NCBI GenBank assembly: GCA_026874595.1
Contig: CM049310.1
Location: 19,322,058-19,386,057, forward strand
Origin: Sipunculus nudus
Taxonomy: Eukaryota > Annelida > Sipuncula > Golfingiida > Sipunculidae
Reading direction: 5' to 3'
Length of the DNA stretch: 64,000 nucleotides
Positions 49,706 through 61,539 of the stretch are shown piece by piece. The notes beneath the pieces were generated by a model. The model saw only the letters and a list, made by a program, of their open reading frames with translations, had not been told where the DNA came from and did not search any database. Every line of letters begins with the position of its first letter. The first letter of the stretch is position 1. A program made the position numbers and the translations under genes.

Positions 49706-50059
49706 GCAATGTTCAGGTGATATATAAGAATATAATTTGTGACCTGGTGAGTTAAAAGTAACTGCCTATGTTTGGTGTTGCCGCTGGTGCCTAAAACAAG
49801 CGCACCTGATTAAGTGATGGTTGACAATGGCAGGTTAAAATGCAGTCAAACTGTACCTCATGTATGCAAAGTAAATATGTTATGATGGTGTAAACTTTAT
49901 ATTAATAGCCACATACATTTCTAAAGGTGCAAGATACCCTGGACAGGACACCTGACTTGACATTTCATCTTTATGGTATCTAAGTTGAAGCCTGCAAGTT
50001 CAAGTGCAACCCCCTTGAGTTTGACACCTGGGTTGTTGCAGATGCAAGATAGTTAATCC

Positions 50060-50300
50060 CATGTAGTACTGAGGCAGGTGCCAGACAGTTCAACCCCTGA
50101 GATACCTGGACTGAATCAGGTGCCAGACAGTACAACCCCTGTTATACCATGACTGAAGCGGGTGCCAGACAGTACAACCCCTGTGATACCATGACTGAAG
50201 CAAGTGCCAGTTTAATCCTTGTGGAACCAAGTGCCAGACCATTAATCACTGTGGTACCCTGGTTGAAGCAAGTGCCAGAATGTCCAAACCCAGTATCTTG
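50060..50300 (+). repeat. 42-bp minisatellite
   Basis: AGGTGCCAGACAG or a variant starts at 50076, 50118, 50160 and 50202, exactly 42 apart, then at 50229 and 50270 in shortened or diverged form. Unit phrases are CAGTACAACCCCTGTGATAC and CATGACTGAAGC. Older eroded units may extend left to about 49925 and right to about 50415. Confidence 0.88.
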
Positions 50301-50739
50301 TCTGAAGCACTTGTATGCACTAGGCTTCAGTTCAATCTCTGTATTACATGGGTCAAAATATAAGCTATATACTTTACTAACCAAGTAATACCTGAGTTGA
50401 AGCAGGTGCCTGGTAATATGATCCACAATATGCAAACTGATAAATATAAACATAAAAATGTGATGTTCTGAAAGTGTAAGCAAGAGACCGTGACACCCAT
50501 TTTCACAGTTCATACATTTTTAAATTATGCAGCTTCTGACATTGTGACAAGTGGCAGATTTATCTTACAAAGTATTTTTTATCTTACAGCCATGGATCAT
50601 TTGTTCCTTAATACTTACAAGTCAAAAAAGAAAAATTTGCATAATGTCAATGAAAACAAAGTGTCTGTCAGACACATAATAGGCAAACAAAAAAGGTGTC
50701 ATGAATAGGAAGCACACAACACAAGAGGCTGGGGAAGGC

Positions 50740-51400
50740 ATGTTCTGTCAGGAAGAACTGACGACATATGGCACCTGAAATTCAGGGTCACCCGGAGAGT
50801 GTGGCTGAATAAAGTGAAGTGATGCTAGGGGGAAGCAGCTATGACATAACTTTGATGAAATGTTACCTAAACGTGATGGATGCCCCAGGCATCTGCCTTG
50901 TGGCCGAGCTGCACACCCACCGTTCACAACTCGGTATTCTCCATGCCTATCCCTAGCTATCACAAATGACAATAAGCTAATTAGCACGCCCTGATAACTT
51001 GCCCCTCCGGTTACTCCTGTCCTCATCTCGGGTGGAGTGTTCCTGAAATCATTACGCTCGCTCTTTGTTAAACGCTGTCATGTCCCAAGGATGTGGCACC
51101 TCTTAGCAATTTGGAGAAACAATGATGCAGTGTTCTCTTTTGGTGAATATTTATGGCCATAAACATCCCACTTCAAGCAATCATGTAGATTTGTTTGAAA
51201 CTTGACCCTAAATTACATTTAATTACGCTAAAATTAAGTTATTATTTCCAGTGAAACCTGCTCAGATTTAATCTCACACATTGCCAGGTTTTTTTCATGA
51301 ACATTCATGCCAACTCAGTCACAGCATGAACCTTTGATACGATAATTAGACATTGCATGAGCCCTTTATAATGCTGATATTATGTGTAATTAAATGTATG
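50740..51400. other. Candidate conserved non-coding block
   Basis: It includes a GC-rich part (about 50880-51060) and ATAAGCTAATTAGCAC and CCTTTGATACGATAATTAG clusters of homeodomain- and TCF-like words. A 92-codon minus-strand frame overlaps but has no recognisable domain. Confidence 0.32.
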
Positions 51401-51688
51401 GACGGGTATGTTTTGTTTGGTCTTGCAAATAATCTATCACAGACATGATCATTCTGTTTTAACAATACCATAAAACAGAGCCATTTCTTGTGAGACTACC
51501 AAGTTTTCTTACACATGATGATGCACTTTGAAATCTCAAAATCTGCATAATTATCCTTACAGCATAAATAAAATGCACAACTGCCAGTATAGGAAATAGG
51601 TTACAGAAAAAAACAGAACAAAAGAATTCTTTAGGAAAAATATGAAACACTAAATAAATACATTTGATTAAAAAGAATTACAGACCAT

Positions 51689-51721
51689 CATATATATATA
51701 ATTATATATATATATATATAT
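51689..51721 (+). repeat. (AT)n microsatellite
   Basis: An imperfect AT run interrupted by AATT. Confidence 0.9.
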
Positions 51722-51830
51722 AGTTAAGTGGAGATAGGTCAAACAGTGGATGACATCTGAACACACACAAAAAAAATTAAGATCAAAGAGCTTGAACAAG
51801 TCTTCAGGCCATTAACAAGTACTTGTCATT

Positions 51831-52250
51831 GTGGAGAGGATAATCCTACTCATTCACATATGCCCCATATATGCATTCAAGACCCAAAATGTGTTGAACC
51901 TGTTTAATTACCAGAGGCCCTGTGGATGTCTGGGCCTAATTGTTCTCTTTTATGGGACAAGGCCCAGTCCTGTCATTAGAATTCAGATTTCAGCGATTAA
52001 TCCCCGTAACCTGGAGATCGTCATCCATCTCATGACCAAAACCCCGAGTGACAGACCGCGAGGACGCAGATCCCCTGTCTGGGAATGTTACGGCATATCA
52101 ATGTTGTCTTTTGACCAACAATTATTGGTCAAAGACCACAAAGGAATCCTCATTATGATTCTCATAAATGAGGTCCCCAGACCTGGTTATGGTTTTAATG
52201 CTTTAAGGTCTGTTGGCGGCAGCTGGCACTGTTAATACTGCATAAGAATG
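51831..52250. other. Candidate conserved non-coding or regulatory block
   Basis: It holds a 134-codon plus-strand open stretch without recognisable domain, a GCGATTAATCCCC (Otx/bicoid-like TAATCC) word near 52002, and a 24-bp palindrome at 52110-52133. GC content is higher than its flanks and no repeat family is present. I favour regulatory DNA over coding, because the frame lacks splice logic and reads as a low-complexity-free but unrecognised peptide. Confidence 0.35.
52110..52133. promoter_or_regulatory. 24-bp palindrome TTTGACCAA-CAATTA-TTGGTCAAA
   Basis: Nine perfectly inverted bases on each side of a six-base spacer. The inner part gives AACAAT (SOX-like) and AATTA (homeodomain-like), and the right arm continues TCAAAGACC, a TCF-like word. 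A symmetrical site suggests binding of a dimer or a small hairpin. Confidence 0.35.
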
Positions 52251-53089
52251 AGGCTAACTGTTGTAATATGCTACTTACTCTGCACTTATAAAAATAAAAA
52301 ATATACAAAAAATATCAATTAATAAATAAACACAATCAAATCGAAAACAGAATTTCTTTTGATATGCCTTGAGAATAAAATGTGACATATGTTGCATTGA
52401 GGATTAGGGTGACACCAAAGTCATCATATTTTAGAGGAACTTGAATCACTGAAATGTTTTAAATTTAAGGATTCTATACCATTGTGAGATAGGTGACTTC
52501 TTTATCCTGGCAGAGGACAAGAACCATTATCTCTTACCGTGGACTGCCCTTGTTCTGGTACTCACCTGTGATCAAACCATGGAGTTGGTGAACTATGACA
52601 CACATTTTTCTATACTATTATATGGCACACAGGTTCTATATATATATCTCACTGATTGATTAGAATCTTGGTGGCAGCATATATCTAATCTAAGACTATT
52701 CTTCTAGTATTAACTCCTGGATTCATTGCTGATATTTAGACATTTGTTCATATTTCTGTGCCAAAGCTGAACTTTGTACTTGCCGATATTCTGTAACTTA
52801 AATTGCTTAAAATTCAAAACCTCAACTGGTACAGATGTGGTAGAGTCTATAGTCTACTACAGCAAATGGTTTCTCTTATTATTGGCACAGTTTATTTATG
52901 AAACATTTCCAAAATTTTAAAGTACCTTCCTAGGATTAGCTCATGGCCATGTAAGAGCTTTATCATAATTATCAGCATGATCCAGTAGAACCAGGCCACA
53001 GTGCAACTAATAAAGTTACCCAATGGCAGCTTTAAATGTAGTGTGTTTCTATGGAGACATTTATAATCTTTAATGGCATTCATGTAATG

Positions 53090-53720
53090 TTAGTCTCCTC
53101 ATCATCTCGCTACTTTTTCCTCAGCTGGGGCATCAGAGTTATGGTGAGTGTCGTGATTTTTGTGACTCATCAAATTCCTACAGGGGCAATCAAATCTGTG
53201 ACCATAATAACAAATTAAATCTGGTCATAATTCATTTAGGCCTCGCTGAGATGCTCCTTGGCAAAAGATGTAAACTAAAGCAATATGCATTCAATAACAA
53301 GATATGGGAAAGAATTGGAATTGTCAGGCTTTTATAAATAAATAAAGAGACCATACTTAAGACAACATGGAGGCTTTGATCACAACGTGGTATCAATGAA
53401 TGTACTCGGTCAAAAAATTGGCCGTCTCCCCAACTGCCATGCTAGTTAGCTATGATGGGTATTTCATCCCACGGGTCAGCCGGCACAAATTCTCAGTTGC
53501 CATATTGTGGCAGCATGTGTCGCAGCTTGGAACTGCAGACCCCTTGTCTAAATCCCTGAAATTGATCTACTGTTGGCTGCTTTTTCCTGGCTCTCAATGT
53601 GCTTCCGCTGCTACAGTTCACTGACGCTAACTCTAATGAATGGTGATATGTCATCACTGCCCTCTCGTTTTTCCATGCAAGTCCTTGCAAACTGCTCTTC
53701 CAACTAATTCTGTGTCCTTT
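53090..53720. other. Candidate conserved non-coding block
   Basis: Complex unique sequence with CTTTGATCA (about 53374), TGATTTTTGTGACTCATC and several ATTTA/TAAAT words. Short frames on both strands show no domain. Confidence 0.28.
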
Positions 53721-53934
53721 TTTAATCAAATGTTTTCATTATATTAAAACTTGCATATATATAATCTGCAAACTATACTGTCTATGAAAAATTTTTTTTT
53801 ATCTGGAGCTTTGAATGGTAATAATAATTCAAATAAAGTAAATTAATACTAAATGTGGAAAACATACCATATTGTTTCAGTTGTAATGGTGTAATTTGCC
53901 TCTTTCAAACAAAAACCCCAACATCCAGAAAATA

Positions 53935-54453
53935 ACATGACCTTATTTTAATTAGCTTTCCTAGGAAATTTGCCTAAGACAACCCTGGATGTACAGTTTG
54001 AAGTTTCTTGGTCTTACCATTATGGTTTGTACCCTGTTAACGGTAGGACTGCTTCATTTAAAGCTCTCAAAAATGGAGAAACAAATTAGAAAAAAATAAA
54101 GGTTGCACCACCAGTCTTCAGGAACTGATAAAGCACTCCATGATCTATATGCATGAAAAGAATAATGAAAATCAATGTATCAGTTTTCAGATACTGGTGC
54201 TTTGATATTTAGTATTTAATTATTCTGGGATGCAGTAACAGGCTCCATAACTCAGAGAATATAGGTCGCAGTGTCCTAATTTCAGGTGTCATGAGAGATT
54301 TTTCAAAGACCTCACTGGATCTTCATCATAGAAGTTTCTAGGTCCAGAAGTTACGGTTTGTGCCCTGTTAATATAGACAACCAGATGGCCAGACAGACAA
54401 CGGACAAAGAGTGATCTCTATAGCTTATATGACTTTCAGTCAGCTTAGCTAAA
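53935..54453 (+). mobile_element. Eroded family A fragment, right part
   Basis: It contains A unit phrases (TTGCACCACCAGTCTTCAGG, TTAATTATTCTGGG, GTTTCTAGGTCCAG), a GACAGACAACGGAC tract and a decayed 3' hairpin (TAGCTTATATGACTTTCAGT then CAGCTTAGCTA). The left end is missing. It is more diverged than the copies in the first 10 kb, so probably older. Confidence 0.7.
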
Positions 54454-54829
54454 TATGTAAAGTACACAAAAGAATTTTTTTGTTCTGAGTATTTTTCTGT
54501 TTCATCAGAAAATGCACAAACATGTTTTCCTCCTGAGTAGAGTTAGAGCATCAGGACAGTGTGTTCTGGGTGACAGATGTTGTTTACCCTCCCCTGATGG
54601 AAGATGGAGGGTGTTCTACGCAGGAGATTCAGCAAGTGGCACAATAAGTGGCAAAGAAGCAAATTGCAGAAAAAAAAAGATTGTTTCCTTTTAGCTAAGG
54701 CCATTACCTTTATGTGGTAGAGTGTCTGAGGGAAGTCTCCGTGGGGACTGGCCATGCATGTAACATTTCACTTAGACCCCACACAGCTGACAGCACAGTC
54801 CTTGTCGGTATGATTGGATTTCAGTAGTA

Positions 54830-55090
54830 GATTGAGCTCCAAATCTTGTAGCTAAGAGAGAACAAATTGTGCCTGTTTATGATTCTACCAGCAACATTTC
54901 CTTTGGCTTCCAGTCGACCTGCTTGATTTAATTCTCTCCTGTACTTTCAAAATATCCCCTGGCTCTCCCGCTGCTAAATAGAGTTAGGTACTTCTCTACC
55001 TGATCTGCACAGGAAGCATTCTGTTCTCCTCGAGTTACGAATGCCATTTGCAGCAAGCTGGTAGAAAGATGTCTACTCCTGGCAAAAACA
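54830..55090. other. Candidate conserved non-coding block
   Basis: Mixed-composition unique sequence between two repeat elements. No frame or splice-bounded exon recognised. Confidence 0.22.
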
Positions 55091-55457
55091 GCAAGACTAA
55101 TTTATTTTTTTGTTATTAACATGATACAAAAATGTAAGATAAATATCTGTATCTCCAAAGTTTGGGTTTCTAAAGATATTTCCTCAAATTATCTTGAATC
55201 AGATAAAAGCTGCCCTGTTTTTTTTTTATTCAGGAAAAAGTACCACCAGTATATTGTCTGACATTCTATGAAATACCCCAGATTTTAGTGATGCAACAAA
55301 TGAGTCTGCTCCTTTCTAGTTCTCTCCAATTTGTAATCAATAAACACAATTTGGAAGACTCCTTTTTCACTTTTCATCTGCCAGATAATTTTTTAACATA
55401 AAAGAGACAGATCTTAAGTAGATGGAATTCCTGTATCCATTCCACTTTAATTAATAA

Positions 55458-56815
55458 ACTAGATGCCATAGTATCCCCAGACAATCCCCCCCCCCCCAGC
55501 CCTTGGTAAGATGCATCTAACCAGTAAGTTTGGTGACTGTACCAACAATTTTTTTTTTGAGGTATTGCTGTAATTTCATTTTAACATTATTGCTGCTGTG
55601 ACCTTAAAAAAATGTATCAAGGTCATCCATGTTCAAATTTGACCTAGCCGTTGATAAGATGCTCATCAAACTTGTGGGTTTGGTGACTGTACCGCAAATT
55701 CTTACAAAGTTATTCCGTTTAAACATCATTTTAGCAAGAAAACAACATAAGGTGGCTCCACCTGTCTTCTGCAGAAAGAATGCTATCAAAGGATCTTATG
55801 TAAATTTGATTTTTGGACCAATCCATGCATCCCTCAGTGAGATATTAAAGTTAACTTCACTTCAGCGCTATTGCCTCTGTGAACTTGAAAAATGCATCAA
55901 GGTCATCCATATTCAACCTGGGCCTAGCCCTTGATAAGATGCATTTAAAATGTAGGTTTGGTGACTGTACCACAAACTCTTTTTGAGTTATTGCCCTAAT
56001 ATCATTTTAGCATAATCGCTGCTGCGACCTTGAAAAAATGCATCAAGGTTATCCATTTTCAAACTTGACCTAGCCATTGATAAGATGCATCAAACCTGTG
56101 GGTTTAGTGACTGTACCTCAAATTCTTACAAAGTTATTGTGTTAACATCATTTTAACAAGAAAAAGAAAACACAAGGTGGCGCCACCTGTCTTCTGCAAA
56201 AGACAAGGCTATCCAAGATCTTCAGTCAATTTGATTTTTGGATCATTCCATGTATCCCTTACTGAGATATTTAAGATTTTGTGTGAATTTCACCAAATAT
56301 AGGTATATTCAAGGTCAAGGCCACTCTCATAGGAAAGGTCATGACCCCAATTAACATCATCCCATTGCCCATATCTATGTATACGCATAATATAAAAGAA
56401 ATCTGTCCATTAGTTTTTTACTTATAATGCTCACAGTACTGTCAAGTGGCAATTTAGGGGGTATTAAAAGGCACGAAAACAAGTAAAGAATAATAGGTGG
56501 TGCCACCAGTTTCTTGAACATGACAACCCTATCCATGATCTTTGATCAACTTGATTTTGGGATCAGTGCATGCAAGATTTCTTGAGATATTAAAGAATTT
56601 GTATGATTTTCCACAAAATTGGACCTATTCAAGGTCAAGGACACTCATAATAAAGGTCATGACCTCATTTTATATAGGCGTCGTCCTCTCACCCTTATCT
56701 ATACATATACCAAGTTTGGTAAAGATCCGTGAAATATTTTTTGAGTTATCGCGCCAACAAGATTTATATGCGGGGGTGGCGGTGGGACCGTCATGAAAAC
56801 ATAGTATCCCCCGAC
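55458..56815 (+). mobile_element. Family C element, tandem core with CAAGGTCATCC and GGTGGCGCCACC modules
   Basis: It starts ACTAGATGCCATAGTATCCC, the same six-base ACTAGA as families B and E. It ends with GCGGGGG...CCCCCG (stem arms at about 56770-56776 and 56808-56813) around ACATAGTATCC, which is also in the family B terminus. The core alternates a CAAGGTCATCC / GACCTAGCC segment like family G with a GGTGGCGCCACCTGTCTTCT segment like families A and B. No coding frame. Confidence 0.62.
55580..56700 (+). repeat. Family C core units
   Basis: AAGGTCATCC or AAGGTTATCC occurs at about 55619, 55900 and 56046, GACCTAGCC-like at about 55640, 55921 and 56068, and GGTGG(C/T)(G/T)CCACC at about 55752, 56176 and 56496. 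The spacing is irregular because long (about 420) and short (about 145) units are mixed. Confidence 0.65.
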
Positions 56816-56820
56816 TAAAT

Positions 56821-59520
56821 ATGTTTATGATATCTTTACAAGTTGTAATTAAAAACATATATGACAGACAAAGGCAATCAGTTCTGTGAAAAACAATATT
56901 ATATGCCCAGTTATAAAAACATAAAATCTAAACCTACATAGACCAAATTGTTTTTCCACATGTTATCTAGTGAACCAATCACATATGTATTATCTGCAGC
57001 TTCCAAAATAATGGTCTTATCCTGGCCTGTAGTTTGGTATTCTGATGCCCTGATACCATGTACTCAAATGAATCACACGGATAAGACTGCTGCTGCATCT
57101 ATATATAGTTCAATCTTGACAATCCATCCCTGCACAACACCACAAATTTACCGTCTGACAGCTCAGTAAAAAGTCCCAGAGACTAATTGAAAATAAACAT
57201 GGCATTCTGCCTTCTATATAACGTTTGTCATATCATTTGCACAAAACTGTTTCAATTGTCTGTCCCTTAAATCAATGGCAGATCCAGGTGGGACAGCAGA
57301 TCACTTAGCCACAGCCAGTTGGTCCTTCAATGGCCGGGTAATCACTTTGCATAGCAGCTCTTTGATGTCATTTCTGATGGTTCTTCTGCTGAAATGTACA
57401 GTCAGGGAAACACAGAACTTGATGCTGCATATTCCCTTGAGGGTACTAACTGTCAAGGCAACATGTCTCTGTTAACTAAACACAACACAAGCTTTCTAAA
57501 AATACTGAAGTCCCTATAGAGGTTATTGATCAGCACAAGGCCATCCAGTTATAATCCTGAAATATGAGTTTGACAGTAAATGGCAGTATCTTGTTTGACA
57601 TTAGAAACATGACAATGTAAGTCTTGTAAACAGTATATTCTGAATCCATAGCAGATCACATAAAACAGCCATTACTGGTGTAACATGCTACTTTCAGAAA
57701 AAGTACCATTAGAACATGAGTACTACAAATGGAGCCTAATAGGCCCTTCACATATGTTGGGTGCATAATAACTGTGAGATCTTTTATGCATATTTTTAAA
57801 AATATGTAGTAACATTCCCTGATAATGAACTTAGAAGATATTGTGTAGCCATTAAGCTTATGGAACATTGGGGTATACCATTTAACTGTACTGTACAATT
57901 TCCACTTGAATATGTGCAGGACAAACCTTAAGTCACTTATCCAGTACTGCTTTTCTTAAATATTACTCAGAGTATCAGTCCACTGTTGGTTCTGGGCTGG
58001 TGATATACCAGGATGATTATAGTCCATTTCATGGTCACTGTGGACTTAGATTAATTACCCACTCTTGGTCCTTAATTACCCACTCTTGGTCCACAGCCCC
58101 AGAGTGTCTACCTTGAGTTTACATGTGAAATCTGTAACTGTGATGTATAAAGGTGATCTGAGCTGAACTTAATAAGTGAAGTTGAAGTTTATGGATGTAT
58201 CCTGATGTTACAAGTCTTATGCTACCTGATAATCACAAACATATAACAGTCATATGATATGTATATACCTGCATGAAACATATCACTAAAAAAATATTTT
58301 ACTGATGACTGCTGTTCAACAAACCAAAAATTATTATTATTATTAAAATAGTTGAAGGTTTATAGAAGGTTAACTAGTAATAAATATTATGAAACATAAA
58401 ATACTTTCAACAAGCAATAGGCATTAAAATTTAAGGTTATCCATGTATTTAAGAAACTGACATCTTTTATACATTTTACAAAAAAATACCAATAGGAGTT
58501 AAATCATTCACTATTAGTGATGGTTTTAATATACAAATGAAAGTACATATGAAAGGACAAAAGGAAAACAGAAAAGGACCATCGCTATCATAGCAGCTGA
58601 AATGACTTCAGGTCAGCATGTGAGAGATTCAAAAAAGAAGATTTCAGAAATCTGTATTAAATGTACTTGCAACAGAACCCTCATATCAAACCCCTTTTGA
58701 GATGTACATGTACCTAATATTATATAATTATTAAATATATTATAAAATATGAATTTATTAGCCTTTTTTATCTTCATCAATCAATCACCTGTGTGTGACA
58801 AATATATATTTTCTGGATGTATACTGAGTGTTAATTAATTATTATAATTAGGGTGATGTTCCCGTATCCACATAATCTCTATACTGAAATTTCCTGCATA
58901 TTTTCCTACTTGCCTGAGTCAGACTACAGCTGGCCTGACTCAGAGGTTGCAAGGCCCATCTTAAAATCACCTCTGGCCTGCGTATACCCTTAAGTCATTT
59001 CATTTATACAGCAGTATAGAAGAGTTATACAGATTCCACTTTCAACAAGGAGTATATATATTAAATGAATCTCATTATGTCACAGAGTGCATGAAAGAAA
59101 AAGGTTCTGGCTGGTTCTGTTGCAAACTACTAAGTCATTCCAGTGGCTCTTTTCACTTTTAATGGCTGACTGATCAATTCACTGAATAGAATATTTCTGC
59201 TGTTGTTTCAGGGGCATCCAAATAAAGAATTCTGCAATATCAAAAACCAAAGCCTCTGATTACGTGACATGCTGACAGCAATGATTCTGACTGTATGTGA
59301 GCTGCAGCAGAAAAAACAATTTAATTTCCAGATCAAACAGTTTTTAATTCTACAGACCATTCACCCATGAAAAGCAAAACATAACCAGGCCAGGCCAACA
59401 CCGCAGGGAAAGACAGCAAATAACTCCCTAAGTTCAGGGTCGCAGCTGAAGCGAGTTGGACACATCTTGGACACACCCAATGAAGGATGATTAATTATTT
59501 TACACTGCTGAATATTTATT
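56821..59520. other. Mostly unique DNA, no gene seen
   Basis: No frame over about 84 codons and no transposon end. It includes a 22-bp direct duplication of TTAATTACCCACTCTTGGTC at about 58051 and 58073, and a small ATT triplet run near 58335. Nothing else recognised. Confidence 0.45.
58051..58094 (+). repeat. 22-bp tandem duplication
   Basis: TTAATTACCCACTCTTGGTC plus two bases occurs twice in direct succession. Perfect identity suggests a recent slippage or duplication event. Confidence 0.85.
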
Positions 59521-59700
59521 ACAAGGGACCCATGGGTCTTGGCACTCAGCTTAATTTTGTAAAATTTAATCAAATGCAAAATGAGCTTATTTCTATTTTT
59601 TTTACTTATTGGCATTTGAAAAAAATTTAAGAGGAAATGACCTTGCTATTTGGTGATAATCAAATACTAAATATATGAATACAAGACAAATACTACATGT
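59521..59700 (+). mobile_element. Left-end fragment of a family A/F element
   Basis: ACAAGGGACCCATGGGTCTT and GGCACTCAGCTTA match the A left terminus with an intact GACCCATGGGTC palindrome. No matching right end is found before the family H array, so only the left end is supported. Confidence 0.6.
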
Positions 59701-59859
59701 GCACTTTTATGGACTACATCAAAGATGCAATAGCCTCTCATGATCAAATATTTGTAAAACTATCTGTATTTCTTCTCTGTGAAAGTAATATGTGTTTAAA
59801 ATACCAACTGGGAAAAAATGAAACCTTTTAAAATAGAAAATGACGGCACTGCAAAGTGG

Positions 59860-60570
59860 AGATTACCTCGCAAGGGGCATTATTAGAATGGGAGTAATAC
59901 ACAGTGTGAATATGAGAAGGCGGCTATCTGGCCTTGACCTATGCTCCTGTGGCCTAAAACTCAATAGTATTCTTCATCCATGGTGGGTGAGGCATATTTG
60001 CAAGGTGAAAGGTTTTTGTTAAACGGTTTGGCTTAAAATGGGTCAAAAACCTTTTTCAAGAAGTGGGCCCTGTGGTCATGACCTTTGACCGTGTGACCTC
60101 AAAACTGAAAAAGTTCTTCATCCATTGGTGGGTGAGCCATATTTGCAAGATGACAAGTTTTGGTCAAATAGTTTGGCTTAAAATGAGTCCAAAAGTTTTT
60201 TCAAGAAGTGGCCCCTGTGGCCTTGACCTTTGACCTAGTGACCTCAAAATCAAAAGGTTTCTTCATCCATGGGAGGGTGAGCCATATTTGCAAGATGAAA
60301 GGTTTTAGTCAAATGGTTTGGTTTAAAATTGGTCCACAAGCTTTTTCAAGAAGTGGGCTCTGTGGCCATAACCTTTGATCCTGTCACCTCAGATTCGATA
60401 GGGTTCTTCCATCTATGTGTGGGTTAGCCTATGTGTTAGATGAAAGGTTTTGGTCAAATTTTTTTTGGCTTGAAATTGATCCACAAACCACTTCCTGACG
60501 GACTGACGGACAGAGGCACAAATGGAGGCTTTACTTTATCCCTTTCGCAAGGCGTTTGGGAGGGGATAAT
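59860..60570 (+). repeat. Family H array, 144-bp units with TGACCTTTGACCT
   Basis: TTCTTCATCC lies at 59970, 60114 and 60259 and as TTCTTCCATC at 60403, spacings 144, 145 and 144. Each unit has TTTGCAAGATGAAAGGTTT, AAGAAGTGGGCCCTGTGG and a TGACCTTTGACC-type site. The array is followed by GACGGACTGACGGACAG and by TTATCCC...GGGATAA (about 60536-60570), which may be a terminal hairpin. Similar units are, in my recollection, common in bivalve genomes. Confidence 0.8.
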
Positions 60571-60693
60571 CAGGAAGGAAATGGAGATAAGCTGTTGTAG
60601 AATAATACAAATTTCATGTATTAACTGAAATAAAATGCTGTAAAAAAATATTGTTCATTTTCAAATGAGCATAAACTAAATATAATAAGTCTA

Positions 60694-60913
60694 TGTCATA
60701 GTGTAGATGGGAATTCAGTTGAATTCAGAACTCAACCAGTTGAGATGGGAATTCCCTTCTCAACAGTTGACATGGGGATAGTCACTAACAACTAGTTGAG
60801 GTGGGAATATTCCAATGTACACTGTTCACACTGGAATATCCACAAGTCAACCAGTTCACTGTGAGATAACCTGAAATATACTAGTTTATTTCAGAATATC
60901 TGAGTATTTCAGT
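60694..60913 (+). repeat. Left inverted arm of the foldback element
   Basis: About 220 bases that pair with 63010-63262. Contains smaller palindromes such as AACTCAACCAGTTGAG. Confidence 0.8.
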
Positions 60914-61063
60914 TATTAATTGTTTATTACAAAGGGTGCATACTGCATATTTTAGATTGTGATTCCAATGTAATTATGGAACTGCTACATGTTAAATATA
61001 ATAAAAGAGTATCTTTTTATATATGTGTTCTTGTCAGTTACTCTCAGAATATACATTTCCTAA

Positions 61064-61390
61064 TCTATTTAATTCCCTCGTTTATATATAGATTATTATC
61101 TGTAATTTTTCGCAGCTACTCAAAGTTCTGAAGTTGGCCGTGTATTTTCACCATATATAATATCAACATAATGATTTTGCTTTGTTTTAAGTGTAAGTCT
61201 TACAGAAACTATGGATTTTGAAAGATTAGTTTATTAAGAACACTATATCTTAATGAACATAAATAATAAATGGATTTTTATAATCACTGATACTAAAGAA
61301 TGCTTAAAGGAAGTGTGAGTCTGTTTAATTCCCTCATTTATTTATAGATTAATATCTGTATTTTTTCACAGCTACTCAATGTTCTGAGGC
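61064..61390 (+). repeat. Direct duplication inside the foldback element
   Basis: TTTAATTCCCTCGTTTATAT, GATTATTATCTGTAATTTTT and GCAGCTACTCAAAGTTCTGA at about 61068-61130 recur with changes at about 61324-61388, some 256 apart. This may be an old internal repeat of the host element's middle. Confidence 0.65.
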
Positions 61391-61539
61391 TCAATGTTCT
61401 AGTGTCCACTTAAAAGAAATAGGGAAAACTAGATGTGTCGGAACGACACGAATGCCCCCGCCTTGGGCAAATTAGAAACATTTGTAAAATTTTGAAAAAT
61501 TTTTTAAGTTCAGGAGGTGTCGTATGGTCAAAAGTAGGT

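Noticed and set aside
51831-52235. A 134-codon plus-strand frame as a gene
   Set aside because: No similarity recognised. It overlaps a palindrome and clusters of factor-like motifs, so regulatory DNA is the simpler reading.
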